Assembly (NCBI GenBank): GCA_014379595.1
Contig: JACMLM010000021.1
Location: 1-64,000, forward strand
Reading direction: 5' to 3'
DNA from: Anaerolineales bacterium
GTDB lineage: Bacteria > Chloroflexota > Anaerolineae > Anaerolineales > Villigracilaceae
Length of the DNA: 64,000 nt
This document shows positions 54,478 to 62,988 of the stretch, piece by piece (positions within the stretch are counted from its first letter, which is position 1; every line of letters begins with the position of its first letter). The translations under genes were made by a program, and so were the position numbers. A model generated the notes under the pieces. It searched no databases. It was not told the DNA's origin and was given only the letters and a program-made list of their open reading frames with translations.

Positions 54478-56091
54478 ATGAAAACCAATCCAAACAAACT
54501 CTGGATCATCGTCTTTGCCCTCGGCTGGCTCTTTGATTACCTATTTTGGAAACAAGCTTTTGGAGTCAATTTTGCAATTTTTGCGATGGCTTGTCTAACC
54601 GCTGCCTTTTATCTGTTATTGAGTGACGGGCTTCGCCCGAATCGCACCAGCCTGATCCTGCTTCCATTATTTGGCTTTTTCGCCGCTGTCACCTTTATCC
54701 GCGCTGAACCTCTTACTACTTTCCTCGCCTTTACATTTACACTTCTTGTAATGACCTTGCTCGCCTTTACCTATCTTGGCGGGCGCTGGTATTTGTATAC
54801 AGTGGCAGATTATGTAGCGAAGTCTTTAAAGTTATTTGGCAGTATGCTTGTACGGCCAATTACTTTTATAACTGACTTTCATAAGCAGCAAACAGAGGCA
54901 GGGATTCAACCAGCCAAACAGAATATATGGCCCGTAGTGCGGGGAATCGTCATTGCATTACCTATAATTGCCATCTTCGCATCCTTGCTTGCTTCAGCAG
55001 ATGTGATCTTCGGTCAACGGCTCGAAGATTTTATTGACTGGTTCAATATTGACAACATCCCCGAATTGATCTTTCGTCTCGTTTATATCGTTGTTATTGG
55101 ATATGGACTCGCAGGCGTTGTACTCCATGCTTCCACAGAATCAAAAGATGAAAAACTTGCTAATGAAGATAAGCCCTTAGTCCCGCCCTTTCTTGGCTAC
55201 GTAGAATCAACAATTATATTGGGGAGTGTAGTTGCACTTTTCGCGGCATTTGTAGTGGTTCAATTCCAATATTTTTTTGGTGGTACTACCAACATTCATA
55301 TTGACGGATATACCTACGCTGAATATGCCCGCCGCGGATTTGGGGAATTAGTCACAGTGGCATTCTTTGCATTGCTTATGCTTCTCACGTTAACTGCCAT
55401 CACTAGGCGCGAAACTGAAATCCAACGCCGAATCTATTCAGGGTTGGGAGTTACGCTTGTTGCCTTTTTACTGGTCATGCTTGTTTCGGCGTATCAGCGG
55501 CTCGGTTTGTATGAAGCGGTATATGGATTTTCGCGTCTTCGCACGTATACACACGTCTTTCTGATCTGGATCGGTTTGCTTCTGATCGTAACCATTGCGC
55601 TTGAGATCCTTCGCAAAGAACGCATGTTTATGTTTGCGGCGTTGATCGCTTCGTTTGGCTTTGCAATGTCACTGCCCATTTTGAATGTGGATGCATTTAT
55701 CGTAAATCAAAATATTCAACGTGAAATATTTGTTCAATCTGGTGACACGTTGACCCGAAGCAGCGATGTAGAACTGGATGCAGCATACTTTTTAGATCTC
55801 TCTGATGACGCAGTTCCGCCGTTAGTCAAAGCGTATCAGTCTACCGCTTTATCTGATTCAGTCCGAGAGAAGATTGGTGCGTCGTTGGCATGCATCAACT
55901 ACGAACGTAAACTAAATGATAGTGAACTGACGTGGCAATCTTTTCATCTAGCACGTCTCAATGCAGATAATGCACTGGCTTCCGTAAAGAATGAAATTAA
56001 AGGATTTATAATCGATGACACTAGCTGGCCTGTAATGGTTACAACACCTTCTCAAGAAGATTTTTCCTGTTCGCCATATTATTATGATTAA
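54478..56091 (+). CDS. DUF4153 (DUF4173-type) membrane protein
   Basis: 537 aa. About ten hydrophobic spans fill the first 410 residues. The diagnostic stretch Y-T-Y-A-E-Y-A-R-R-G-F-G-E-L (about 280-293) and R-L-G-L-Y-E-A-V-Y-G-F-S-R-L-R-T-Y-T (about 340-357) match the DUF4153 family. The extracytoplasmic C-terminal tail (about 415-537) is soluble. Function unknown. TAGGAGAAA precedes the ATG. Followed by a hairpin and the DinB gene. Confidence 0.85.
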   Translation: MKTNPNKLWIIVFALGWLFDYLFWKQAFGVNFAIFAMACLTAAFYLLLSDGLRPNRTSLILLPLFGFFAAVTFIRAEPLTTFLAFTFTLLVMTLLAFTYLGGRWYLYTVADYVAKSLKLFGSMLVRPITFITDFHKQQTEAGIQPAKQNIWPVVRGIVIALPIIAIFASLLASADVIFGQRLEDFIDWFNIDNIPELIFRLVYIVVIGYGLAGVVLHASTESKDEKLANEDKPLVPPFLGYVESTIILGSVVALFAAFVVVQFQYFFGGTTNIHIDGYTYAEYARRGFGELVTVAFFALLMLLTLTAITRRETEIQRRIYSGLGVTLVAFLLVMLVSAYQRLGLYEAVYGFSRLRTYTHVFLIWIGLLLIVTIALEILRKERMFMFAALIASFGFAMSLPILNVDAFIVNQNIQREIFVQSGDTLTRSSDVELDAAYFLDLSDDAVPPLVKAYQSTALSDSVREKIGASLACINYERKLNDSELTWQSFHLARLNADNALASVKNEIKGFIIDDTSWPVMVTTPSQEDFSCSPYYYD

Positions 56092-56094
56092 CCC

Positions 56095-56141
56095 TGTCTA
56101 TGTCGTTGTGATGAAGCAATCTGTTTGTAACGACATAGACA
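56095..56141. repeat. Hairpin with 13-bp stem between DUF4153 and DinB genes
   Basis: TGTCTATGTCGTT and its exact complement enclose a 21-base loop containing GAAGCAATCTGT, the same phrase as inside the 54038 repeat. No T-tract follows, so it is a repeat remnant rather than a clear terminator. Confidence 0.7.
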
Positions 56142-56158
56142 ATTAATAAGGATTATTC

Positions 56159-56692
56159 ATGGAAGTTAAAACCAAAGAAACCATTATCAACGAAATAAAA
56201 AGCTCGAACCAACGAGCGATTGAATGGTTCAATACGATTCCTGTTGATCAATTCTTTATACGCAACGGTGAAGTTTGGTCCGCATCAGATAATGTGGATC
56301 ACCTGATCAAAGCCGTCAAACCCATTGCGCTTGCCTTGAAAATGCCTAGGTTTGGGTTACAAACCATGTTCGGAAAAGCTGAACATCCATCACGAACCTA
56401 TGATGAGATTTGTAAAACTTATGCAGACGAGATTTCCAAAGGCGCGCAGGCTTCTGGACGCTTCCTGCCAAATCAAGAATCTCCAGTTCAACCAGAACAA
56501 CAAAAGAAAGAATTGTTGGATCAATTAGTTAAGGCGAACAATTCATTACTTTCTGCTTTAGAGAAATGGCAGGATTTAGAATTAGATGAATATCAGTTGC
56601 CACATCCTATTGTTGGGAAATTGACTATCCGCGAGATGTTGTTCTTTTCCATTTATCATACTTTGCGTCATGCTCGGATTGAGGGAGATTAA
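56159..56692 (+). CDS. DinB-superfamily protein
   Basis: 177 aa. A four-helix bundle with the metal-binding His set of DinB proteins: D-N-V-D-H-L near 42-47 and Y-H-T-L-R-H near 168-173. DinB proteins include thiol-dependent transferases (bacillithiol, mycothiol) and many of unknown function. The ribosome-binding site is AAGG. It sits between the DUF4153 gene and the Sec DsbA-like gene. Confidence 0.85.
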   Translation: MEVKTKETIINEIKSSNQRAIEWFNTIPVDQFFIRNGEVWSASDNVDHLIKAVKPIALALKMPRFGLQTMFGKAEHPSRTYDEICKTYADEISKGAQASGRFLPNQESPVQPEQQKKELLDQLVKANNSLLSALEKWQDLELDEYQLPHPIVGKLTIREMLFFSIYHTLRHARIEGD

Positions 56693-56714
56693 GAGATTGT
56701 TTCTTAAGAGCTTT

Positions 56715-56752
56715 TGCCACAGAGAGCACGGAGAAAATCTTTAAAAAACTCA
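56715..56752. repeat. 'CACAGAGAGCAC' repeat, copy 2 (shortened)
   Basis: GCCACAGAGAGCACGGAG and then ACTCAGTGGT repeat the phrasing of the element at 20329-20398. It is intergenic, before the Sec protein. Confidence 0.5.
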
Positions 56753-56840
56753 GTGGTTGATTCTTTTCTAAATGTAAGAACTCACTCGCCTTGACAGTCT
56801 ACTCTCTGCTCACTATTCTCTTCACAAAAAGGAACTGTCA

Positions 56841-57446
56841 ATGGATTTCAAACTGACCATCTTCTCTGACTATATATGACCATGGTGCTATGTTGGCCAG
56901 GGTGTGGTCGACTTACTGAAAGCTGAATACAAAGTGGACGTCGAATGGCGTCCGTTCTATCTGCGGCCTGATACTCCGCCAGAAGGCCTGGATTTACCTG
57001 ATTACATTCTTCGTGCGCGTGCCAGCGGCGCGGATGAACGATTGAGTGATATGGCAAAAATGCACGGCATGAAGTTTGCGTCTACCGAGAGAATCTATAA
57101 CACACGCATTGCGCATGAAGCCACAGAATATGCCCGTGAACATGGCAAAGTGAATGAATTCCATCGCGTAGTTTTTCGCAAAGTCTATGCTGATGGACAA
57201 GACCCCAGCAAATGGGAAACCTTACGCTCCGTGGCTGAAGAAGTTGGCTTGGACTCAGATGATATGCAGAATGTTGTAGATAGCGGAAAATACACTGCCG
57301 AAGTGGCGGAACAAGTTCGTCATGCGCAGGAAATCCGTGTAACAGGTGTGCCAACTTATGTGATCAATGATCGTTATGCAGTCGTCGGTGCACAACCTTA
57401 TGAGGTCTTTAAGAGGGCCTTGGCACAGATATTGAAAAGAGAGTAA
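56841..57446 (+). CDS. Selenocysteine DsbA/FrnE-like oxidoreductase with U-P-W-C active site
   Basis: 201 aa when the in-frame TGA at 56877-56879 is read as selenocysteine (residue 13). Translation begins at ATG 56841 (AAGGA upstream) with F-S-D-Y-I-U-P-W-C-Y, in place of the usual S-D-Y-x-C-P-W-C of this DsbA subfamily. The rest is the thioredoxin fold with its helical insertion and the cis-Pro loop V-T-G-V-P-T-Y (near 168-174). A bSECIS-like hairpin begins 12 bases after the TGA. No signal peptide, so it is probably cytoplasmic, like FrnE and 2-hydroxychromene-2-carboxylate isomerase relatives. Without recoding only a GTG-started 180-aa fragment from 56904 would be called. Confidence 0.88.
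56877..56912 (+). promoter_or_regulatory. In-frame UGA (Sec) plus bSECIS-like hairpin in the DsbA-like gene
   Basis: UGA at 56877-56879, 12-base spacer, stem GTTGGCC (56892-56898) with GGTCGAC (56906-56912) including two G-U pairs, and a seven-base loop AGGGTGT. Position and size match the fdhF element in this window. Confidence 0.7.
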
Positions 57447-57472
57447 ATAAAATCCAAGTTTTTGAAGCGCAG

Positions 57473-57505
57473 ACGAGGCAGGCTTTATAGCTTGCCTCGT
57501 TTTTA
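57473..57505 (+). terminator. Terminator after the Sec DsbA-like gene
   Basis: ACGAGGCAGGCT pairs with AGCTTGCCTCGT (one G-U) around TTAT, followed by TTTTTA. Confidence 0.88.
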
Positions 57506-57585
57506 TAACAAAAAGGGTGCAAAATTATATGTTGAAAGCTTTTAGGGGGTAAAATCACTAACACCATATTCAAAGGGAGCGTTTT

Positions 57586-58365
57586 ATGGATGATTTATTT
57601 CAACAAGGCATAACAGCTTATAAAGCAGGAAGGCGGGATGAGGCGCGAAAAATTTTTATAACTGTTGCTGAGCAAAACCCAGATAACGAACGTGCTTGGA
57701 TGTGGATGTACAATGTTTGTAATACTGACAAAGGGCGTATTCATTGTTTAAAGCAAATTTTACGTATTAATCCCAAAGATAAAAAAGCCAATCAGCTTTT
57801 CAAACAATTAACCGCTTCTAAGCCGATGTCAAGCTCGGGCGGAGTAGCGCGTAAAGCAACCATTTTTATCAGTATTGCATCAGTCAGTTTAATTAGTGTC
57901 TGTTGTATTGGCTATCTTTTTTTCAGGGATAAAAACGCAATCTCATCAACATCAACTATTGAAGCGCCAATACCTATCGAGAAAATAATTGAATTGACAA
58001 TTTCTGCAGCTGACGCACAAACTGCTGCGTCATATAGCCCTATGCCATTGTCCACTTTAACACTCGTTCCATCCATAGAAAATGTTCCAACGGCCACAAT
58101 ATTTATTTTCCAACTTCAAACCAACGCGGCACAATCAACAGAATATATTTATTCAACCAATACGCCTTTTTCTTTGGCAACGCAACCGCCATCGACACTA
58201 CAATCCGCAGTTTGTTCATGCTCTGGCGATACTCGCAATTGTGGAGATTTCAGCACACAGTCAGGAGCGCAGGCCTGTTACAATTATTGCGTTTCTCTTG
58301 GGAGAAAAGATGTACACGGCCTTGACGGAGATGGAAACGGTTCTGCTTGTGAGAGCCTGCCTTAA
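57586..58365 (+). CDS. Membrane protein: N-terminal TPR, C-terminal Excalibur-like domain
   Basis: 259 aa. Residues 1-75 form a TPR-like pair (I-T-A-Y-K-A-G-R-R-D-E-A-R-K-I-F). One span lies at about 90-112, so the TPR part is cytoplasmic. A Ser/Thr/Pro-rich linker leads to a Cys-rich C-terminus (about 210-259) that ends D-G-D-G-N-G-S-A-C-E, the signature of the Excalibur calcium-binding domain. The next gene is a paralogue with the same N-terminus. The function is unknown. Confidence 0.78.
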   Translation: MDDLFQQGITAYKAGRRDEARKIFITVAEQNPDNERAWMWMYNVCNTDKGRIHCLKQILRINPKDKKANQLFKQLTASKPMSSSGGVARKATIFISIASVSLISVCCIGYLFFRDKNAISSTSTIEAPIPIEKIIELTISAADAQTAASYSPMPLSTLTLVPSIENVPTATIFIFQLQTNAAQSTEYIYSTNTPFSLATQPPSTLQSAVCSCSGDTRNCGDFSTQSGAQACYNYCVSLGRKDVHGLDGDGNGSACESLP

Positions 58366-58391
58366 GTTACTTTTTTAAAAGGGAGCGTTTT

Positions 58392-59096
58392 ATGGATGAA
58401 CTACTTCAACAAGGTATAACAGCGTATAAAGCAGGGAAACGGGATGAAGCACGTAAAATTTTTATAACCGTTGTAAAGCAAAGCCCAAATAGTGAATCTG
58501 CTTGGGGTTGGATGTATCAAGTTTCAAATAATGATCAAGAGCGAACTCATTGCCTAAAACAAATATTACGAATAAATCCCAAGAGTGAAAAAGCAAAACA
58601 ATTGTTAGATACCATCACGCGCAATGATTTTCCATTTGAACCCTTACAAACACAAAAAAATATTGTGACACCAGTTGCCCAAACTGAAAAGACCACTATC
58701 TCTCAAAAGATACCTAACCCAAACCAACAAACAAATACAATCCTTGCAATAGGCGCAATTTTATTCGTTTGCTTTCTTTGCATTTTTATATATTTTTCGG
58801 GAAGCGATGGCAATCCAATCGGAGGCAGAATCGTTAAGTATGTTGTTACGGGCAACACTAACACCTCATCCATATCTTATACTAATGAAACAGGTGGAGA
58901 TAATAGTATTGAAGCAAATTTACCCTTTCAAAAAGAAATCACTTTAAAAGATGCGGGCTTTGTGTCAATTTTGGCATGGCCTGGCGGAAGTGATCTTACA
59001 GGAACAATAACTTGCGAAGTATGGGTAAATGGAAAGCTGGAAGAGACAACTACCGCCAATAACACGTTGGTTACTTGCGGTGCTTACGTCCCTTGA
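58392..59096 (+). CDS. Membrane protein: N-terminal TPR, C-terminal beta domain (paralogue of previous gene)
   Basis: 234 aa. The first 65 residues are nearly the same as those of the preceding gene (Q-Q-G-I-T-A-Y-K-A-G; K-Q-I-L-R-I-N-P-K). One span lies at about 115-137. The extracytoplasmic end (150-234) reads as a beta sandwich with V-V-T-G-N-T-N-T-S-S-I-S and C-E-V-W-V-N-G-K. So the N-terminal module was duplicated and joined to different outside domains. Both genes share the GGGAGCGTTTT leader before the ATG. Confidence 0.75.
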   Translation: MDELLQQGITAYKAGKRDEARKIFITVVKQSPNSESAWGWMYQVSNNDQERTHCLKQILRINPKSEKAKQLLDTITRNDFPFEPLQTQKNIVTPVAQTEKTTISQKIPNPNQQTNTILAIGAILFVCFLCIFIYFSGSDGNPIGGRIVKYVVTGNTNTSSISYTNETGGDNSIEANLPFQKEITLKDAGFVSILAWPGGSDLTGTITCEVWVNGKLEETTTANNTLVTCGAYVP

Positions 59097-59157
59097 TTGA
59101 CAATCACAACATCATGAGACTCAGAACGAAGCAGGCTTTACGGCTGGTCCCGCTCTT

Positions 59158-59973
59158 TTATTCTTTTGGAACTTCCACTGCCACCTCGACAATACGGTCA
59201 AGGCGAAAGGTGCGGTCAGCTTCGCGCGTATGGCAATAAGCTTGCAGGTAAATATAGTCAGCTAGTCCGATAACTTCTTTGGGGGAAATCCAGCGTTCTG
59301 AAGTTTCACCATCTTTGTCCATATATTTAATGAACAAACGCTTGCCACTGTTAATGGCTTCACTTAATTCAGTGGGCAGGTAAACGCCTTCTTCCGGCCA
59401 GGCTGGGGAGTTGTAGATGCCGATGTAATCATCCAATGGTTTGCTATTCGTTTTGAGCGCATCCATCATGGCAAAGAAAACATTTTTTGCTGTCATTGCA
59501 TCTGCCTGGGCACGCGAACCTGGCATGTTAGTTGAAACTTGAAAATCCTCAGCAAGATGATGCAAGCTGTAAGAGGGCAGTTCGAAATATTCTCGTGCCA
59601 GCACAAGTGTATCTATTAAATTTGGATATTCCACTGAGCGGCCTAGTTTGCGATATTCGTTATCTAAAAATTGAATATCAAATTTGGCATTATGACATAC
59701 GATGACTGTATCTTTTAGCAATGCTTCCAGTTGTTCAGTCACTTCTTCAAAGCGGGGAGCAATTGCCAACTTGGATTCATCCAGGCCGTTGACGTGAAAT
59801 GCTGCGGGTGAAAGAGTCCGCTCGGGGTTGATGAGCAGGTCAACGGTAGATTTGATGCGTTTACCCTCAGTGAGGACAATTGCTATTTGGCAGATACGAT
59901 CTCCAAACCACGGCGAAAGGCCTGTGGTCTCGATATCCAGAAAAGCGAAACGTGCATTCGAAAGATCAAACAT
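59158..59973 (-). CDS. DnaQ-like 3'-5' exonuclease fused to a WYL domain
   Basis: 271 aa. The N-terminal exonuclease (about 5-175) has the DEDD-type motifs: F-L-D-I-E-T-T-G (Exo I, Asp 12 and Glu 14), H-N-A-K-F-D (Exo II), and a late Exo III region with S-R-A-Q-A-D-A. The C-terminal part (about 205-268) is a WYL domain (L-F-I-K-Y; W-I-S-P-K-E-V; Y-L-Q-A-Y-C; R-T-F-R-L-D-R-I). WYL domains sense nucleic acids or nucleotides in defence and repair regulators. The fusion is uncommon. No defence genes are adjacent. Confidence 0.87.
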   Translation of the reverse strand: MFDLSNARFAFLDIETTGLSPWFGDRICQIAIVLTEGKRIKSTVDLLINPERTLSPAAFHVNGLDESKLAIAPRFEEVTEQLEALLKDTVIVCHNAKFDIQFLDNEYRKLGRSVEYPNLIDTLVLAREYFELPSYSLHHLAEDFQVSTNMPGSRAQADAMTAKNVFFAMMDALKTNSKPLDDYIGIYNSPAWPEEGVYLPTELSEAINSGKRLFIKYMDKDGETSERWISPKEVIGLADYIYLQAYCHTREADRTFRLDRIVEVAVEVPKE

Positions 59974-60051
59974 AAAATAACCACCTTTTTTGGGGTGCGA
60001 CTATCTTACCGTTTTTCTTTGCACAACGCAACTCGCCATCTGGGCATATAT

Positions 60052-60336
60052 TTATCGTGGCTGCCCGCGGACCTGAAACTTGAGTCCATTTACGAGAGTT
60101 TGAATCTCATCTGGTGCAGGTGGGTGAGCATCTGCATGATGAAAAACGACTGTAAGCACAAATGGGCCGATGTGTTCTTCAATAGGCATCCATTCATAAG
60201 TTAATAACACTCCCATTTTTTCTAAAACAGTCACTCGGTGATGATCATAATTTATCAATTGCTTTGCTTGCACTTGTGTGCAAATTGCAGTTGCTTGATT
60301 TGGATGGATCTGATTGAAGTTTGGTGGGCGAGTCAT
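60052..60336 (-). CDS. Small hypothetical protein, 94 aa
   Basis: No domain recognised. The translation looks protein-like (strands V-T-V-L-E-K-M-G-V-L-L; F-V-L-T-V-V-F-H-H-A-D; an ending V-N-G-L-K-F-Q-V-R-G), with no membrane span. It starts ATG at 60336 with a weak ribosome-binding site. It is probably a real gene because no larger frame overlaps the region. Confidence 0.5.
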   Translation of the reverse strand: MTRPPNFNQIHPNQATAICTQVQAKQLINYDHHRVTVLEKMGVLLTYEWMPIEEHIGPFVLTVVFHHADAHPPAPDEIQTLVNGLKFQVRGQPR

Positions 60337-60595
60337 GGGTCAATATTATCGGAATTATTTACTAACTGCATAGTTAATTTAAGGTTTAAATTAAATCAAT
60401 ATAGGAATTGAAAATAAAAATAAATAAAAAAAATTAAATTTATATTGAAATATAAATCGAAAATGAAAACAAAAATATATACATGGTGATCATCCTTTCG
60501 TTGACTTATCAGATTCTTGTTGATATAGGGACTATTTAAAAATATCTCTACTCATGATTGATTTGTATCTAACTTAAATGCAAGGTCTGATTCAA

Positions 60596-60658
60596 CATTT
60601 GCATAAGTGTGGATGGGCATAGTACGCAAGTCCTATTCCCGTACCCCTTGTGCAAATG
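60596..60658. repeat. 63-bp imperfect palindrome upstream of the c-di-GMP riboswitch
   Basis: CATTTGCATAAG pairs with CTTGTGCAAATG (12 base pairs, one G-U). The inner part can pair again (GTACG with CGTAC). It lies in a 528-base gene-free gap whose first 120 bases are very AT-rich. It may be an operator or a repeat remnant. Confidence 0.5.
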
Positions 60659-60717
60659 ACGCAGATGATAACCTTTATACAGTAAATGCAGATCATTTGT
60701 CTGTAAAAAAATACAAC

Positions 60718-60806
60718 ATCGAAAATAGCAAACCTGGTCAAAACCAGGGACGCAAAGCTATGGGTCTAAAGTAGTTCTTTTACTATGATCGCCAGGTTGC
60801 CGTAAT
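60718..60806 (+). promoter_or_regulatory. Cyclic di-GMP-I riboswitch (GEMM)
   Basis: The GEMM core is present in order: GCAAACC, a P2 hairpin CCTGG-tcaaaa-CCAGG, GGGACGCAAAGC, then CTAAAG, and a closing CGCCAGGTTGCCG. The regulated gene at 60865 encodes a secreted beta-helix protein, a common kind of target. Confidence 0.93.
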
Positions 60807-60816
60807 GTTCGGTAAG

Positions 60817-60848
60817 ACTGCCTGGCTTCACGCTAGGCAGTTTGTTTT
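60817..60848 (+). terminator. Expression-platform terminator of the c-di-GMP riboswitch
   Basis: CTGCCTGGC (60818-60826) pairs with GCTAGGCAG (60832-60840), followed by TTTGTTTT. GCCAGG near the aptamer 3' end can pair with CCTGGC in this stem, giving the antiterminator. This fits c-di-GMP turning expression off, which is an inference. Confidence 0.8.
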
Positions 60849-60864
60849 CAATAAGGAGAAAATA

Positions 60865-62910
60865 ATGAATAAGACAATTTACAAAATAATGAGTGCTATT
60901 GTGCTATTTGCACTAACAGTGGGAAGTTATTCCAATGCAGGTGCATCGTCTGAGACTGCGCCGCAAGCAGCAGTCATTACCTACTATGTGTCTATGAGTG
61001 GGGGTGATTCTAACCCTGGCACAGCATCTGCACCGTTCAAGAGGATACAAAAGTGTCTTGACATCGTAAAGATAGGGGAAACATGTATGGTTGGTGCGGG
61101 AACATATAACGAACAATTATCGATAAAGACTAGTGGCACAACTCTAAAGAGCACAGCTGGTGCAATTGTGAGTTATACAGGTGGGTCTGCTATCAAGATA
61201 ATCGGTAAGAGCAATGTCACAATTGATGGCATTAACGTCTCAAATTTTCATCCGCAATTCGGTATCCAAATACAGGACAGCGACCATGTAACTATCCAGA
61301 ACCTCGATGTTGGAAATAACGGCCAAGGCGACAATGAAAGCGGAATTAATATTGCAGGCACAAACAACAGCGGCCTGACGCATCACACTGTTATCCGTAA
61401 TGTAGAAATACATGACTTATGCGGGTGGGGAATATCAGGCTCGGCGTATCCTACCTACGATACATTAGTTGACAATATCCATATATATGACGTTGGCTGT
61501 AGCTCTGACCCTCAAGAGCATGGGATGTATTTGTCCAACTGGAAAAACTTTACTATCCAGAATTTTGTCATTGAGCGCAGTTGGAACGGCGGAATGCGAA
61601 TCAACGCGGCTACCTCAGATGGCGTAATTCAGGATGGAACAATCCGCGATAGTGGCTACAACACTGATGGATCAGGCGGTGGTCACTTTATGATGGGAGA
61701 TAGTACGGGCATAGCTCGCATCACATTTCAAAGATTGCTTTTAGTAAACGCGCAATCCCCTGCATGGCATTTATATTTCAGCGAAAAGATGCCTGGTATG
61801 ATTATCAAGAATAATACGATAGTCAATAGTCTCTATGGCGTGCAACTTCCAACAGGTACAACTGGCTGGCGAGTTGAAAATAATGTTATCGTGCAGGATA
61901 CGGCATGGAATTCTGGAAGCACACGTACTCCATTAGTAGTCAGTGGTGGAGATGCTGATATTGCCAAGAACTTCTTCGACTATAACCTTTATTTTTTTAG
62001 AAACGGGAGTGGTAGTCTTTCTCCGGTAAGATTGGGTACAGGCACTGTACTCTCATTGGTCCAATGGCAGACTAAATCTGGTAACCCTGATAGTCATAGT
62101 ATCAACAGCGATCCTAAGTTTGTAAACCCCTCATCAGGTGATTTTCATCTGCAACCAAACTCCCCAGCTTGTACGGGTGGAGTGATGGGTGCACATATAG
62201 GTAAGTTTCCATGTGGGATTGTTGCACCTACCATTGCGCCGACACTTACTAAGACTGTCGCTACTCCTAGTATTGTGGCTTCAAGTACATCTATTATTAC
62301 CCCTCAGACACCAATGGCTACATTTACTACTACAGTGACATCTGTTGTAGTAAAAACAACATCTCCTACTGTGATTTCCACATCTATGCCGCCGACAGCC
62401 GTCTCAACTGCATCTTCAATACCAGCTTCTCCCGTGCCAACTGCATCTTCAATACCAGCTTCTCCTGTACCAGTATTACCTACTTTAACTTCAACCTCTG
62501 TGCCTCCGACAGCTCCCGTTCAGGTTAATACGCCAGGTGTAGAGCAAATATATGATGATAAAGACCCTGGCTTTGGGTATTCTAGTTTCAAGAAGAACGA
62601 GCCAGAACCTAAAGCGTATGGTGGTTCCTATAAAGTAGCATATAGTGCTGGCGCATCTGTGACATTTAATTTCACTGGCCAATCCTTTAGCGTCCTCTAT
62701 ACAGCCAACAAAGGCATGAGCAATATTGATGTTTATATAGATGGATTGTTGGTAGGAACGATCAATGAAAAAAATGCGACCTGGGCATATCAAAAGCGTT
62801 GGAACTTTCCAGGGCAGTTAACTTATGGCAACCATACCCTGAAGCTTGTTTTCGTTGGGAAAGCAGTAGGTACAAGTAGTGGCTCATTTGATGCGTTGAT
62901 CGTCCGCTAG
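60865..62910 (+). CDS. Secreted right-handed beta-helix protein under c-di-GMP control
   Basis: 681 aa from the ATG at 60865 (AAGGAG upstream); a longer start at 60805 overlaps the terminator. A signal peptide covers about 1-30. Residues about 38-440 form a parallel beta-helix with the DUF1565/pectate-lyase start Y-Y-V-S-M-S-G-G-D-S-N-P-G-T and repeated N-N/I-x-N turns. A Thr/Ser/Pro linker (about 450-560) holds two copies of A-S-S-I-P-A-S-P-V-P. A C-terminal beta domain (about 575-681) resembles carbohydrate-binding modules. It may bind or cleave polysaccharide in biofilm. Confidence 0.88.
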   Translation: MNKTIYKIMSAIVLFALTVGSYSNAGASSETAPQAAVITYYVSMSGGDSNPGTASAPFKRIQKCLDIVKIGETCMVGAGTYNEQLSIKTSGTTLKSTAGAIVSYTGGSAIKIIGKSNVTIDGINVSNFHPQFGIQIQDSDHVTIQNLDVGNNGQGDNESGINIAGTNNSGLTHHTVIRNVEIHDLCGWGISGSAYPTYDTLVDNIHIYDVGCSSDPQEHGMYLSNWKNFTIQNFVIERSWNGGMRINAATSDGVIQDGTIRDSGYNTDGSGGGHFMMGDSTGIARITFQRLLLVNAQSPAWHLYFSEKMPGMIIKNNTIVNSLYGVQLPTGTTGWRVENNVIVQDTAWNSGSTRTPLVVSGGDADIAKNFFDYNLYFFRNGSGSLSPVRLGTGTVLSLVQWQTKSGNPDSHSINSDPKFVNPSSGDFHLQPNSPACTGGVMGAHIGKFPCGIVAPTIAPTLTKTVATPSIVASSTSIITPQTPMATFTTTVTSVVVKTTSPTVISTSMPPTAVSTASSIPASPVPTASSIPASPVPVLPTLTSTSVPPTAPVQVNTPGVEQIYDDKDPGFGYSSFKKNEPEPKAYGGSYKVAYSAGASVTFNFTGQSFSVLYTANKGMSNIDVYIDGLLVGTINEKNATWAYQKRWNFPGQLTYGNHTLKLVFVGKAVGTSSGSFDALIVR

Positions 62911-62931
62911 AAACCCCTTAATTTATAGTAA

Positions 62932-62967
62932 AAAAGAGAGCCACACTTTCAAGTGTGGCTCTCTTTT
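62932..62967. terminator. Bidirectional terminator between beta-helix gene and methyltransferase
   Basis: AAAAGAGAGCCACACTT and its complement around a two-base loop, with A and T runs on both sides. It serves the plus-strand gene ending at 62910 and the minus-strand gene ending at 62989. Confidence 0.92.
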
Positions 62968-62988
62968 ATTTTGAAAAGAATCTGTTTA

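Noticed and set aside
56877-56879. TGA read as tryptophan (codon reassignment)
   Set aside because: TGG is used for Trp and TGA is a normal stop in other genes here (for example 20439-21110 region neighbours and the padR stop); the expected residue is Cys, not Trp.
60363-60480. Possible origin or centromere-like AT-rich region
   Set aside because: About 120 bases are very AT-rich but there are no DnaA boxes, iterons or parS-like repeats that I can see; it is simply a gene-free AT-rich gap.
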